From: Rhyacophila brunnea
Lineage: Eukaryota > Arthropoda > Insecta > Trichoptera > Rhyacophilidae
DNA length: 64,000 bases
Direction: 5' to 3'
NCBI GenBank assembly: GCA_022495005.1
Contig: JAGYXB010000825.1
Location: 4,216,001-4,280,000 of the forward strand
Part shown: positions 1 through 10,800 of the stretch, piece after piece
Layout: the number at the start of each line of letters is the position of its first letter
Position numbering within the stretch: position 1 is the stretch's first letter
Position numbers and translations under genes: made by a program
Notes under the pieces: model-generated
The model's database searches: none
Seen by the model: only the letters and a program-made list of their open reading frames with translations
What the model was told of the DNA's origin: nothing

Positions 1-5
1 CCTAA

Positions 6-133
6 GTGCCCATACGCACTTGCGGCAGGCCGCCTATCGTTTTTTGTATGCCGGCTAACCGCAGCGGCCTGCCGCATATCGCACTTTGCATACAAAAAAT
101 GATAGGCGGCCTGCCACAAGTGCGTATGGGCAC
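6..133. mobile_element. Palindromic MITE, Harbinger-like (TAA duplication)
   Basis: Nearly perfect inverted arms (GTGCCCATACGCACTTG... against ...CAAGTGCGTATGGGCAC) of about 45 bases around a GC-rich centre. TAA flanks it on both sides (3-5 and 134-136), the 3-bp duplication of PIF/Harbinger elements. No coding capacity. Confidence 0.7.
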
Positions 134-162
134 TAATACTTTTTAATTTAGTGTAAACATAT

Positions 163-744
163 CAGTGGCGAAGGGTGGAGGTAGGCTGTTAAGATTCGCT
201 ATAAATGGTGCACACTAAGCTATGTTAGTCATATGTATTTGTTTTTATTGAATTAAGACTACAATTTACAGATGGTGTTAGTTAATTTTTAAAAATCAAT
301 CAAGCCCTGCCTAAACGAAACCATAATAGATTTGGTCTAATTTGGGCAATACGACAACATTGTGCACAATTTTTCAATCTTAGTTATTTGTTTTCGTTGG
401 ATTAAAACTACATGTTACACATATTGTTGGGTCATTTTTTTAATTCATTAAGCCCTGCGTAAACCAAACTATAATAAATAAAAATATTATTGTATCTATA
501 AAATACTCAAAGTTATGTATGATTTAATTGCATAATTTAAGATATTTTATAGATATACATGTATTTTTTGGCTATTATCTATTATGGCTTGGTTTCTCGG
601 GGTTTAATTGAATTTTAAAATCTAACCAACATTATCTGTAAATTGTAGTCTTATTTCAATGAAAACAAATATGTATGTCTGAAAAAGTTTAATGTGCACT
701 ATTTATGGCGGATCTTAACAGCCTACCTCCACCCTTCGCCACTG
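163..744. mobile_element. hAT-A nonautonomous element, copy 1
   Basis: Terminal inverted repeat CAGTGGCGAAGGGTGGAGG at the left, and its complement ending CGCCACTG at the right. Flanked by an exact 8-bp duplication AAACATAT (155-162 and 745-752), diagnostic of hAT. Long subterminal inverted repeats (TAGTGCACACTAA-type) and no coding sequence. Confidence 0.9.
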
Positions 745-752
745 AAACATAT

Positions 753-1413
753 ACAGGGCTCAAAATATCCAGGAAGTAATTATTGTCTCAAAACATAAAG
801 ACATACCTACTATAATTATTATTTTTAATACAGAACATTAGTAATAAATGCATTTGGCATTGCATATCATGCAAGCCTAATACCTATTGGTTGAGTATTT
901 ATGTATCATGTCGGTTGGGGGCGGCCAGGAAAAGTAAATCAAACAAACATACTTAGATTTTTATAAAATATCGTTTATGTAAGTTCAATACCGCGGAAGA
1001 ACCATTTGTCAAAATGTTCAGGAGGGACAAAAAAACCTTGTAATTTCGGCAATAAAAAAGATTTAAATGCAGTTTATTGTGTCTTCCTGTTTTATATTAT
1101 AAAATATATTTTTATTATCGTATGCATCTGTGCAAATTTATTGCCATAGGATTATTTTGTAAATCAGTTGGACCTTACGCGGTATCGCCGCAACTCTCCG
1201 CTCGTCCGGTGTATTGGATTTAGGGTTATACGCAGTACTGCTTACTTCTTTAGTATGGATAATTCATGCGCGGTATTGATTTTAACCGAGTGCAAGTAGT
1301 CTATTGGTCAATTTCAAAATTTGAATGCGGCTTGTGCCGTTTAACCGAGAGCGCCAAAAATACGTGTTTTGAACATATTAGCTCATACGCGGTATTGAAC
1401 GTACATAGACGAT
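753..1413. other. Unrecognised sequence with a scattered ACGCGGTATTG motif
   Basis: No gene or repeat family recognised. Variants of ACGCGGTATTG occur near 1174, 1228, 1266 and 1386, and TACCGCGG occurs near 990, suggesting a decayed repeat. Confidence 0.3.
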
Positions 1414-1421
1414 ATATAGAT

Positions 1422-1983
1422 CAGTGGCGAAGGGTGGAGGTAGGCTGTTAAGATCCGCCATAAATAGTGCACACTAAACTTTGTTAGTCATACGTATTCG
1501 TTTTCATTGAAATAAGATTACAATTTACAGATACTGCTGTAGGTTAGTTTTTAAAATTCAATTAAACCCTGCGAAACCAAGCCATAAAAGATAATAGTCA
1601 AAAAATACTCATCTCTCTGTAAAATATCTAAAATTATGCAATTGAATCATACATAATTTTGGATATGTTATAGACAGAATGCTATTTTTTTTATCTATTA
1701 CAGTTTAGTTTAGGCGGGGCTTAATGAATTAAAAAAAATAAACCAACAATATAACGTGTAATATTATGTAATGAAAACAAATAAGTATGAATGAAAAAGT
1801 GTGCATAATTTTGTCGTATCGCTCAAAATATAGATATATCTTTAATAGATTTTTAAAACTAACTAACACTATCTGTAAATTGTAGACTTAATTCAATGAA
1901 AACAATAATACGTATGACTGACAAAGTTTATTGTGGACTATTTATGTCGCATCTTAATAGCCTACCTCCACCCTTCGCCAGTG
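1422..1983. mobile_element. hAT-A element, copy 2
   Basis: Same termini as copy 1, with one change at the right end (CGCCAGTG). Exact 8-bp duplication ATATAGAT at 1414-1421 and 1984-1991. Confidence 0.88.
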
Positions 1984-2520
1984 ATATAGATGGGTAAAAA
2001 GTACTGTTGATTGCGATTTTTTGAGGTCGTTCATTCTAAGCAGCCTTTGATACAGATTGTTAATACTTTCGATATGTAAACCGTTGTTGCGGCACGCTTG
2101 TACTGGTAAAGAATCACAGCACTAAGAAATATGGAACTGTAATATTTGGTTATCTTTAATCTGAACATAGATAGTCAAACATACATTTTTTGGGCCTGTT
2201 TTTGTTAAGATAACAATATAAAAACAAAACTTGTATGACATATTACATTAAAATCTGCAAATACGTAATTTGCGACGCACATGTTATCACCGTGATTTTA
2301 TCAATGAAAAACATTATTTGACAACATCATATTCCAAATAAGAATACATATTAACTTTTTGCTCTGATAATGGTAGAGATTAATATTGTTCACTCATGAA
2401 AAAAATTTAATACAAAAAAACGTTGACGACTCGACAAATAATAATATAATAACATAATGTCATTCCTGTTTTGGGTGTTTAGATTATAAAAGTAAATTAC
2501 CATGTTAGAACCTAAGCATA

Positions 2521-2922
2521 ATATCGTGGGTATTCTGCGAATAAGCATTAAGCCAAAAATACTAGTTTTGAGATAATCGAGTTTGAAAGTTTGGACGGTC
2601 TTAACTTTTTTTATATGTATAAAAGGCAAATTCCTTTCTGCAATATTGCTTTGAGTATGACTTAGTGCAGTTTCGCACGCAGAATTTTGTGAATATAGCC
2701 TGAGAATGAGAGAAGCAAATGCACTAAGTCCATTTAGTGCTTTTTCTCTAAATAGATGTAAGTCTTTTTGACTTATAACATAAATTATCTTCGCCAGTTT
2801 TATAGATATGACTGTGTATGTTTTTGTAGACTATAGAGCGTACTCTTAATAAGATTACCTCATCATTAAGTCAAAACAGCAAAATTTTGACTTAGTGCTT
2901 TTTCGCAGAATACCCACGATAT
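2521..2922. mobile_element. Unclassified MITE with ATATCGTGGGTATTCTGCG termini
   Basis: Inverted ends: ATATCGTGGGTATTCTGCGA at 2521, and its complement at about 2891-2922 (TTTCGCAGAATACCCACGAT). The interior has repeated CTTAGTGC motifs. Classification unclear. The element at 17884 has related ends. Confidence 0.55.
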
Positions 2923-2934
2923 GGACCTTCCTCT

Positions 2935-3128
2935 AATTGGAGGTTGTTGTATTAACAGATTTTTGTTTTGACGAGAAATGGATGTTGGCCACTTGCTCAA
3001 CCTATTATGTCTATGCTCTGGGTCCAAATACACGTTGAAAAAAATAATATGTGAGTTTGCCTGGCCCGAGATTTGTACCCGAGACTAGTGTCTTTATAAG
3101 GCGACACGTTACCGTTCGGTCATCGTGG
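2935..3128 (-). mobile_element. SINE-A copy, 3'-truncated
   Basis: Complement of the SINE-A consensus seen at 5730. The decayed tRNA head (CCACGATGACC...) ends at 3128, and the body with ...GAGCAAGTGGCCAACATCC runs down to 2935. The poly(A) end is missing. Confidence 0.75.
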
Positions 3129-4753
3129 GGCGTTTACTTCCCCCAAATGATTGCAAATAATGAATTTGAAGTCAAATAAATAAGTCATCTTTTCGAGAGA
3201 TTCAACGTTCACATGTTGGTAATTGAAGCCTTCCCCTGAATAATGATCTATATTACATTATTTGGGCATTTTGAGATAATCAAATAAAACTATTTTGTTG
3301 AAAAGAAGTAGACAATGTAGCCCAATTTTGAAAATCGCTTCAAGTAAGAGCCATTAGTTAAAACTTGTTGCAATTAAGTACGGCGCCTTTAGCATTGTGA
3401 TCAATGTGCATTGGTGCGAAACCCAAGAGATGCAGGTTCGATTCCTGCGGGGTGTCTTACTTTTTTCAAAAAGATTTTTTCTATTGGTTCTCAGAAGTGT
3501 TTTCAAAATTATGTATGTTATATACAGATTAGATTTGAATTTTTTGAAATCAATGAGATAGACACTTTTCTTTCTTCCCAGCCATTTCATTTCTATGTAT
3601 ATCCAGTCAGTGCCATTAGCCACTTATGTCAATATCATACTCAACCACCTACACCTCACCCTACCATTCCATTGCTGCTATCTGACCATTTTATTTATTT
3701 ACTTATTTTTGAGAAGTGAATCTTAATTTTGGAACCTTTTAAGATATTGAGATGAAACTCTACTAAATTGGTACCAATAATGTAGTCTATAAGCTGTGTA
3801 AAATTTATCAGTATTGGTCCATTAATTTTTGAGTTATAACCAGGCTCGTCCATATGCACTGCGGTACTGCAGCACCCCCAAGCAAATTGAGACAAATGTA
3901 ATATTATAATATACATAAATTTATGTATATTATATGAAAATATCAATATTATTAAGCGTGTAATCAGCTCGCCCACGCATCGATACATCCAATGTCCGAT
4001 AATATTATCATACACTGCGATAGGTACTTTTGGGATTTTGCACAGTACCGATTTCAATAGAATATTCGGCAGCGGTGCTCGCAGATTCGTACTGCCGGTC
4101 AGACAGTCCGTTTTCAGTATTTCTTCATTTCTGCATCGCGTGTGAGCACGCGCGCCACAGCAAGGATAGAAATATAGCTATAATGATTTATTAACATTGT
4201 TAAAATTTATTTCTGCAAGCAATTTATGCAAAGTTCTTTATTTTAATTATAAATATAATTAATTATTTATATTTAATTTTGATGTTAATAGTAAAATATA
4301 ATGCAAATAAACATTTATTTTTATTTTTAATCAACCACAGCACTCCCAAATATCTTATCCACGAGCCGCTATAGGTTATAACTGAAAAAAACAGACAGAT
4401 TGAAATTTATAAATGTACTCAAGTACTTATGTAAATAGTCTGTAAATGTTTCGAAATTGAATTTTATTATTGGTGTACTCTGTGTCATTTGCATATTTAG
4501 AGCAAACGTGCATAGTGCAGTTAAATAGCATATAGCGATTTGTGATAATTCATGCATCTCGGCCTAAGTGTTTTACCTTTTAGTAGTCAATATGCTCCAT
4601 CCAAGGAGTGAAGATGGATAAAAAAGTTGACATATTGATTCGTGATTAAACTTTGGTTTTTCTGATTCAACGACTCGTTGCAAGGTGGTATGCTCGTATC
4701 GTTGGTAGATGAAACATAGCACACCTTCTTAACGGTTATCATTTACTCGACAG
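3129..4753. other. No gene seen; contains one tRNA-like fragment
   Basis: AT-rich sequence upstream of the first visible ENTPD exon. At 3412-3466 there is a B-box (GGTTCGATTCC) tRNA-like 3' half, probably a SINE relic. No exon carrying the missing ACR1 of ENTPD was found. Confidence 0.4.
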
Positions 4754-4833
4754 GTGGGCGATTGGTGATTGAAGGTGAGCTGTACAAAGAAGTGGAACCG
4801 GGCTTATCTTCGTACGTGGACAATCCTCCAAAG
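4754..4833 (+). CDS. ENTPD5/6: ENTPD5/6 exon a (first one visible)
   Basis: Acceptor CAG at 4751-4753, donor GTATTT at 4834. The first two bases complete a codon begun upstream. It encodes GRLVIEGELYKEVEPGLSSY followed by VDNPPK, matching the stretch between ACR1 and ACR2 (EGE..., KPGLS, VD.P) in ENTPD5. The exon ends in phase 0, and the next exon opens with GAES as expected. Confidence 0.85.
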
Positions 4834-7800
4834 GTATTTATTTCTCGTTCAAACAATACCTTTTTGTATAGCATTTTTTAAAAACTTGATAATAGAGTAA
4901 CGATATTATTAACATCTGGTAGTAAGGTAATATTTAGTTTCTCACTCAAAATAAGGGTGGTGGTGAGAAGTGTGATCAGGATGAACATCTGTTGAAGCCT
5001 TCCAGTAAGGCTATCCGTCCTGCTGGAATGACTGACATCGTTAGCAATGCCATCTACGTCAGGGAGCTGTCAAATTACTAAACAAATACTCGTTTAAAAA
5101 CTCAATACAACATACAGAGATGGTTACATGTTAGAAAGGGTAACGGTTCGTCTTAGGTAAGCGTGTTCGGCAGCGCGTTGAGTGGCGCGCGGAACTCAAA
5201 CATATAACCGTATAACCAAAAAAAGACTTTGTCTACGAACATTTTCACACACGGTTATACGTTTGAGTTGAGCGCGCCGTTCAACGCTTCGACGACTTCG
5301 CCCACGTAAGACGCCTATTAAATGATTTTATAAATTGATCAACACTCTTGTTACTGTAACGTCACCTTAGTTCACCTAGTCCATTTAACTGCAAATATTT
5401 CAGTTAATGTGTACTTCATCATCTTTATATTTCGGATATTCTTAGAATCATCAATATTGCATCTAATTAAAATGTTATTATTTTCAAAATAAATAGCTTT
5501 ATCCAGTAAATACATATAATTGATAAATATCCGTTAGATTTCATTTACCTGTCATAAATTATAAATTCACATTGCAAACAGAGCATCGCATTCCATTACG
5601 AGCAAAAGAGATAGATCTAAAAGTATGTATCTGTGACAAAGAAAGACATATTATTCGGTTGTGAGAAAGAGATATGATGGTGAGAGGCAGTGTTGCCAAC
5701 CGTACTATAATTATAGTACAATACTATACCCACGGTGGCCACGTGGCTTAAGCGTTGGACTATCACGCCGTGGGTCCCAGGTTCGAATCCTGGGTCTGGC
5801 AAGTACACATATTGTTTTTCAATTTGTGTGTGAGTCAGGGTATGGACCTAATAGGTTGAGCAAGTGGCTGACATCCATTTCTCGTAAAAAAACAAAATAT
5901 GTTAATAGAAACCTCTACTCTGTGGGGGCCCATATGATCCTATTAGGATCGGACATGGTCAAAAAAAAAAAAAATTTGAATTTGCAAATAATGGTATTAA
6001 AAATTTGTTAGACTTATTTATGTTGCCAAAATAGGCATTTCCCTTTTACTTGCTGTAATATTGTCAACCTCATATGGTAGGTAACCCAAGGTGACATCAC
6101 CGGAACTGCCGAAATTTATTAGTATTGTAAAGGAAAGGTTAAGAAACTCTGGTAAACCTACAGTATATCAACGAGATCACCTGTTCCTCGACCGCCCGTG
6201 AGAAGTGACATGCGGCGAATACATGTGGATGGCTTAATGAGGTCACATGTACCTGGAATGCGCGAGAGTTTTTACACGCGAGTCAAATCGCACCATCTGG
6301 ACAAGGCCTTATCGTCTTTTCTAAGATTTTCCGCATACCTACAAAATCACTCATTAGTTACATAGTTTTTGTGACATTCAAATTTATTTATTTATTTTTA
6401 CAGACAGTGAAAATTACAAATTATAAATGACAACATGACAGTTAAAAGCAAAGAAATGGTACTAAAACAGTGTGAATAAGAAGGAAATATAATATGCAGT
6501 ATCACAAAAACAGTATAAAAAGTAAATAGGTACAAAAATTATAAAAATTATAAAGTATGGAAGCACACCGAATGAGCTAAGTGGACCCTATTTTAAGAAT
6601 TTATAAAACAACTCATTCTCATGTTGGTGGAATATATTTGTGTATGTAAAAGACAAAATAGCCAAGTAGGGTATATGTAATTATGTATTGTGGCTTGTGT
6701 TTGACAAATGTATGAAGTACTATATTTAAAAAAATGTTCCGGTTTCGATAATAGTGGTGCTCTGAATCAAACACGTTAGGAAAGATACCTCCCCTTCGCT
6801 GCAAAATATTGAACATCCAGAATATCTTATACAGCATTGAAAGGACAATAGTGAATTCTAATGGCTGTGTTTCAGGGGGCCGAGTCAATAATGAAACTTG
6901 TGGCCGATGCTTACACGGTGGTGCCGGAAGAGAGTCGAGCGTCCACACCTCTCCTCCTGCGGGCCACGGCCGGGCTTCGACTCCTGGATCCCGTGGCGGC
7001 CGATCGTCTGCTGGACGCCGTCAGAGGTGCTCTCAGGACTTCCGGCTTCAAGGTGGGAGAGGATTCGGTGGAAATTATGGACGGCGCGGACGAAGGTGTC
7101 AACTCTTGGTTCACTGTCAACTTTCTGCTCGGTGAGAAATTCAACATTTTCCATCACTTTAATGGAGTTGAAATACTTTCGTGGATGTGACAATTGTAAC
7201 CAACAATATACAACGGTAGTTTGAAAAATGAAATAAAATTTTTATATTTTTATAAAATTCCATTTTAGGATTTCTCACTTGATTTTCCAAGTTTTTCATA
7301 TTGTCAGAAAATTAATTTTTGTTGAACTCTGCAAAATATTCATTGACTGCATTTAAGGAATAATTCAGATGACTGCCACACGTTACCTGTGGATCTGACT
7401 GACATTTTGATAGAAGTCGTTTGAAGAATGATACTAGCTTTACTTAAACTTAACTTTTACGTAAACTTCAAGTTTTGTTTTATTTGATTACCTATCGCGT
7501 CATAACTGCGAATGTGGTCCGGCTAAAATAAAAGTTGGTTTCAGACCGCCTCTCCAGTACTGACACGATCGCCGCCATGGACTTAGGCGGTGGATCAACT
7601 CAAGTGACTTACGAGCCTGTCGGTGATGGGATCCCCGGGCCGCTGATCTCCTTCCCAGGACCTGACAGGAACATATCGCTCTTCACACACAGGTGATTAT
7701 TCAATGGCTAAATAGAATGATGTCTCCCGATTATAATATGATAATAATTATCGTCCCCAAGTCCACCCTTTTTATCCTAAACTCTTACCATTATATTTTC

Positions 7801-10800
7801 CAAAGATACCTTATTTAGCAAGTACAAGGATGTTATAACTAAAATTTGGATAACTCCTGACGCCGGATATTAATCATAATATCAATACCTTAATTTTAAT
7901 TACAAAGTTGGTAGCGTTTTCTTGGCAGAATTTGAAACATTTTGTAGTGTAGTTACTGGCAATAATTCTTAATATGAATCAATTGATTGAGAAAAGTTTG
8001 CAAGTCACTGACAAGTGGGTTTTTCTTTTTTTTTTCTTTACCACTGGTACATAACCGTTATATCCCCACCATGGTTATAGGACAATTACCCCCTGGACAA
8101 AAATCCCTTGGATATAAACCCCCCTGTTGGAAACACCCCAGAAAATAACCATCAAAATAAAAATTCTTGACACATACAATGCATATAAAAATTTACCTCA
8201 TGTCCCTTACACATTTGATCCCTGTGCATTATGCCTAACATGTATCATTCTATATCGCGTTGTGTTGGAACCTTTTTTGAATTGAAGTAGGTACAAATTT
8301 CGAACCCGTATGTTAGTAGTGGAAAAATACTTTGGCTAAATACATCACATCCTAAGGGGGGAGGGTGTCTGATTATAGGATATGTGAATGATTTGGATTA
8401 AAATAATGTATTTATCTCATTTTGGCAGTTACCTGAATCTCGGCTTAATGGCGGCCCGGCGTGGCGTATTATTGACTGAGAACCCTGCGGATGCCATTCA
8501 CCTCGTATCCGAGTGCATCAATCCCATCATCAAGGATGTGCCTTGGAGATACGCCAACGTGAATTACTTTGTTAGGTAAATATTCTATCAATTGAACTTG
8601 TGCAAAACTAAAAATCTTCTCGAAATATCAACCTTTCAACCTGAAATCAAAATACTCTATGATTGAACTATATCGACGGTCCCAGATTGGCAAAAATATC
8701 TTCTGGTATATTTCGGTATGTACACATCTAGAAATTGATCATGATGAATCCGATGAATATTTCAGATTGATTGATTAATAAGAAAGAACACCTTGAAAAA
8801 CACCTGTTGAAACCCTATTAAGTTGGTGGTAACAATTTAGTTTATAATCTGTGCATGTTTATAATGTTTAAAACCAGTGATGCGATCATCACAGTGGTCA
8901 GAGTGTTAAGAAGAAGAATTGTTGCAAGTTTATTAATATTGGTCTGTGGTTAGTCATGGTACGGTGTACGAAGAGGTCGAGATTTGGTTCCTCTGGATGG
9001 TTCCTTCATTCCTCTGGATGGAGGAGCGAGTTTTATTTGCAGTGTAAACAGTTGGTACAAGAGTATGTTACAGTAGTTATGTTACAATACTTATGATACT
9101 GTTCCAAGGTCCGAGTCTCGGTTGAATGAGATGTTGTGCGGAGCGATGCAGAGACTGAGATACTAACAGACCGGGAACTTATATTCGAGTGACATGTCCA
9201 ATGAATTATGATCCGCTATTTATTGACATACTCACAATCAAGATAACATCTTGAAAAGAGTATTTAGAAAATAATTATTATAATTGAGTCAGCTACTCTA
9301 TACGGAGGTTACGTCATTGGATATGGCTGACTATGTGGAAAAATGGATATTGCGGAAATTATAATTGCAGTAAGCTATTTACTCAGTTTGCCATAATTGG
9401 ACACTACGGGAAATGGATATTAAGGAATTTATAATTGTGGTCAGTTATTTAATATCGCCGATCAATATGCTGACACGGATTTAGTTGTTTATCATTCATT
9501 TTTGAGCTTTAATATCAAAACAAACGGATGCGCAAAGACAGACTCCAATTATTTCATAGATTGATAATAATTCTATGCTTGACATTTTTGTTGCAGCGGT
9601 CCCAAAAAAGATGTGTTATACAAAGAAGTGAAAGAGACACAGGACTCTGTTTCTGAACGGATGCCCGTGGTGCGGTACGATCGGTGCAAGGAGCTGGTGG
9701 TGAACCTGGTGAAGAGAATGCTGATCTCTGCGCCTGTTCCCACCAAGCTTGAGGAGCACAGCGTTAGCGCATTCAGTTATTACTTCGATAGGGCTGCCGA
9801 TGCCGGATTGATAGGTAAATATATAGCGCATCAAAGATATCGATGAATGAAACTTCTCTTCTGTGAAGATGAAGTCTGAATATAAGAGTGAAGTTAAATT
9901 TAACCCTTTTACTCCCACGGGGCCGATATTTCGGCCCACCATACCTATGCGAAAACTCCATCTGGGCCGATCCATCGGCCGAAAGTTTGGAACCAAATTT
10001 ACGATTTATTCCAAATTTTTTCCCGTCATATTTCGTTCATGTAGACGAAGCATTATATTCACTGTGTGTTGGGTGGTGACTAACATTTATTTTAGTGTCG
10101 GCATTGTTTATAATTATGCCATACCCTAATAACTCACAAGTCATAATTGCTCTGCTGTCGAACTTGAGACCAAAGAGGGTCATAAAAATAATAAAACATT
10201 ATTTTTATGACACATTTTAAATTCTGATATTTCTTTTAGTTGTTTTATGATTCATATATCACATTACAAAATGAAATTTGTAATTTTTGAACTAACAATG
10301 GATGCCACTGTATTTTGGTAAGATGGTGAAAAAATACATGAATATAAATAATATTATAAATGATTTAGTGCTTTGAGACTTATTTTTTGAAATTACTTCA
10401 TTCCATATCAGTTAGTCGTCGATACTGTATCGAATTCTCTTGCGATTTCGTGAATTGAATAATATTCTTGAATACCTTGACACTATACGATTTTTTTTGA
10501 TTACTTTATAAAAATTCTATTTCATAGAGAAATAATAATATGTTTATTTTTTTTCTGTTACTACATAAGGATAGATTATATTATAAAATTTGATATATCA
10601 ATTATAAATAAAAAAATGTTGTCACACTTGTTTTGTTGTTCAAACATAGTTTTATCCGTTCATTTCTAAATAAATATTGATACATTATTTTTTTCTTTTG
10701 TTTTATTGATTTAAACTATCAATATTATTACTTATTATTGCTTTATACACCATTGAGAACACACAAAAAAAGTTTCAAATTTTTAAAACATGTGTAGAAT

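Noticed and set aside
3411..3470. The frame reads DAGSIPAG, similar to the missing ENTPD ACR1 motif DAGSTG
   Set aside because: The DNA is a tRNA B-box (GGTTCGATTCC); translated B-boxes give this peptide by chance. There is no splice context and the flanking residues do not match the family.
5730..5800. Functional tRNA gene
   Set aside because: The tRNA-like head is followed by a shared body and poly(A) tail, and occurs in several copies, so it is a SINE.
6861..7190. ATG at 6861 as a start of a 109-residue protein
   Set aside because: It lies upstream of the AG acceptor at 6874-6875, and the frame downstream of 7131 is intron. The exon is internal to the ENTPD gene.
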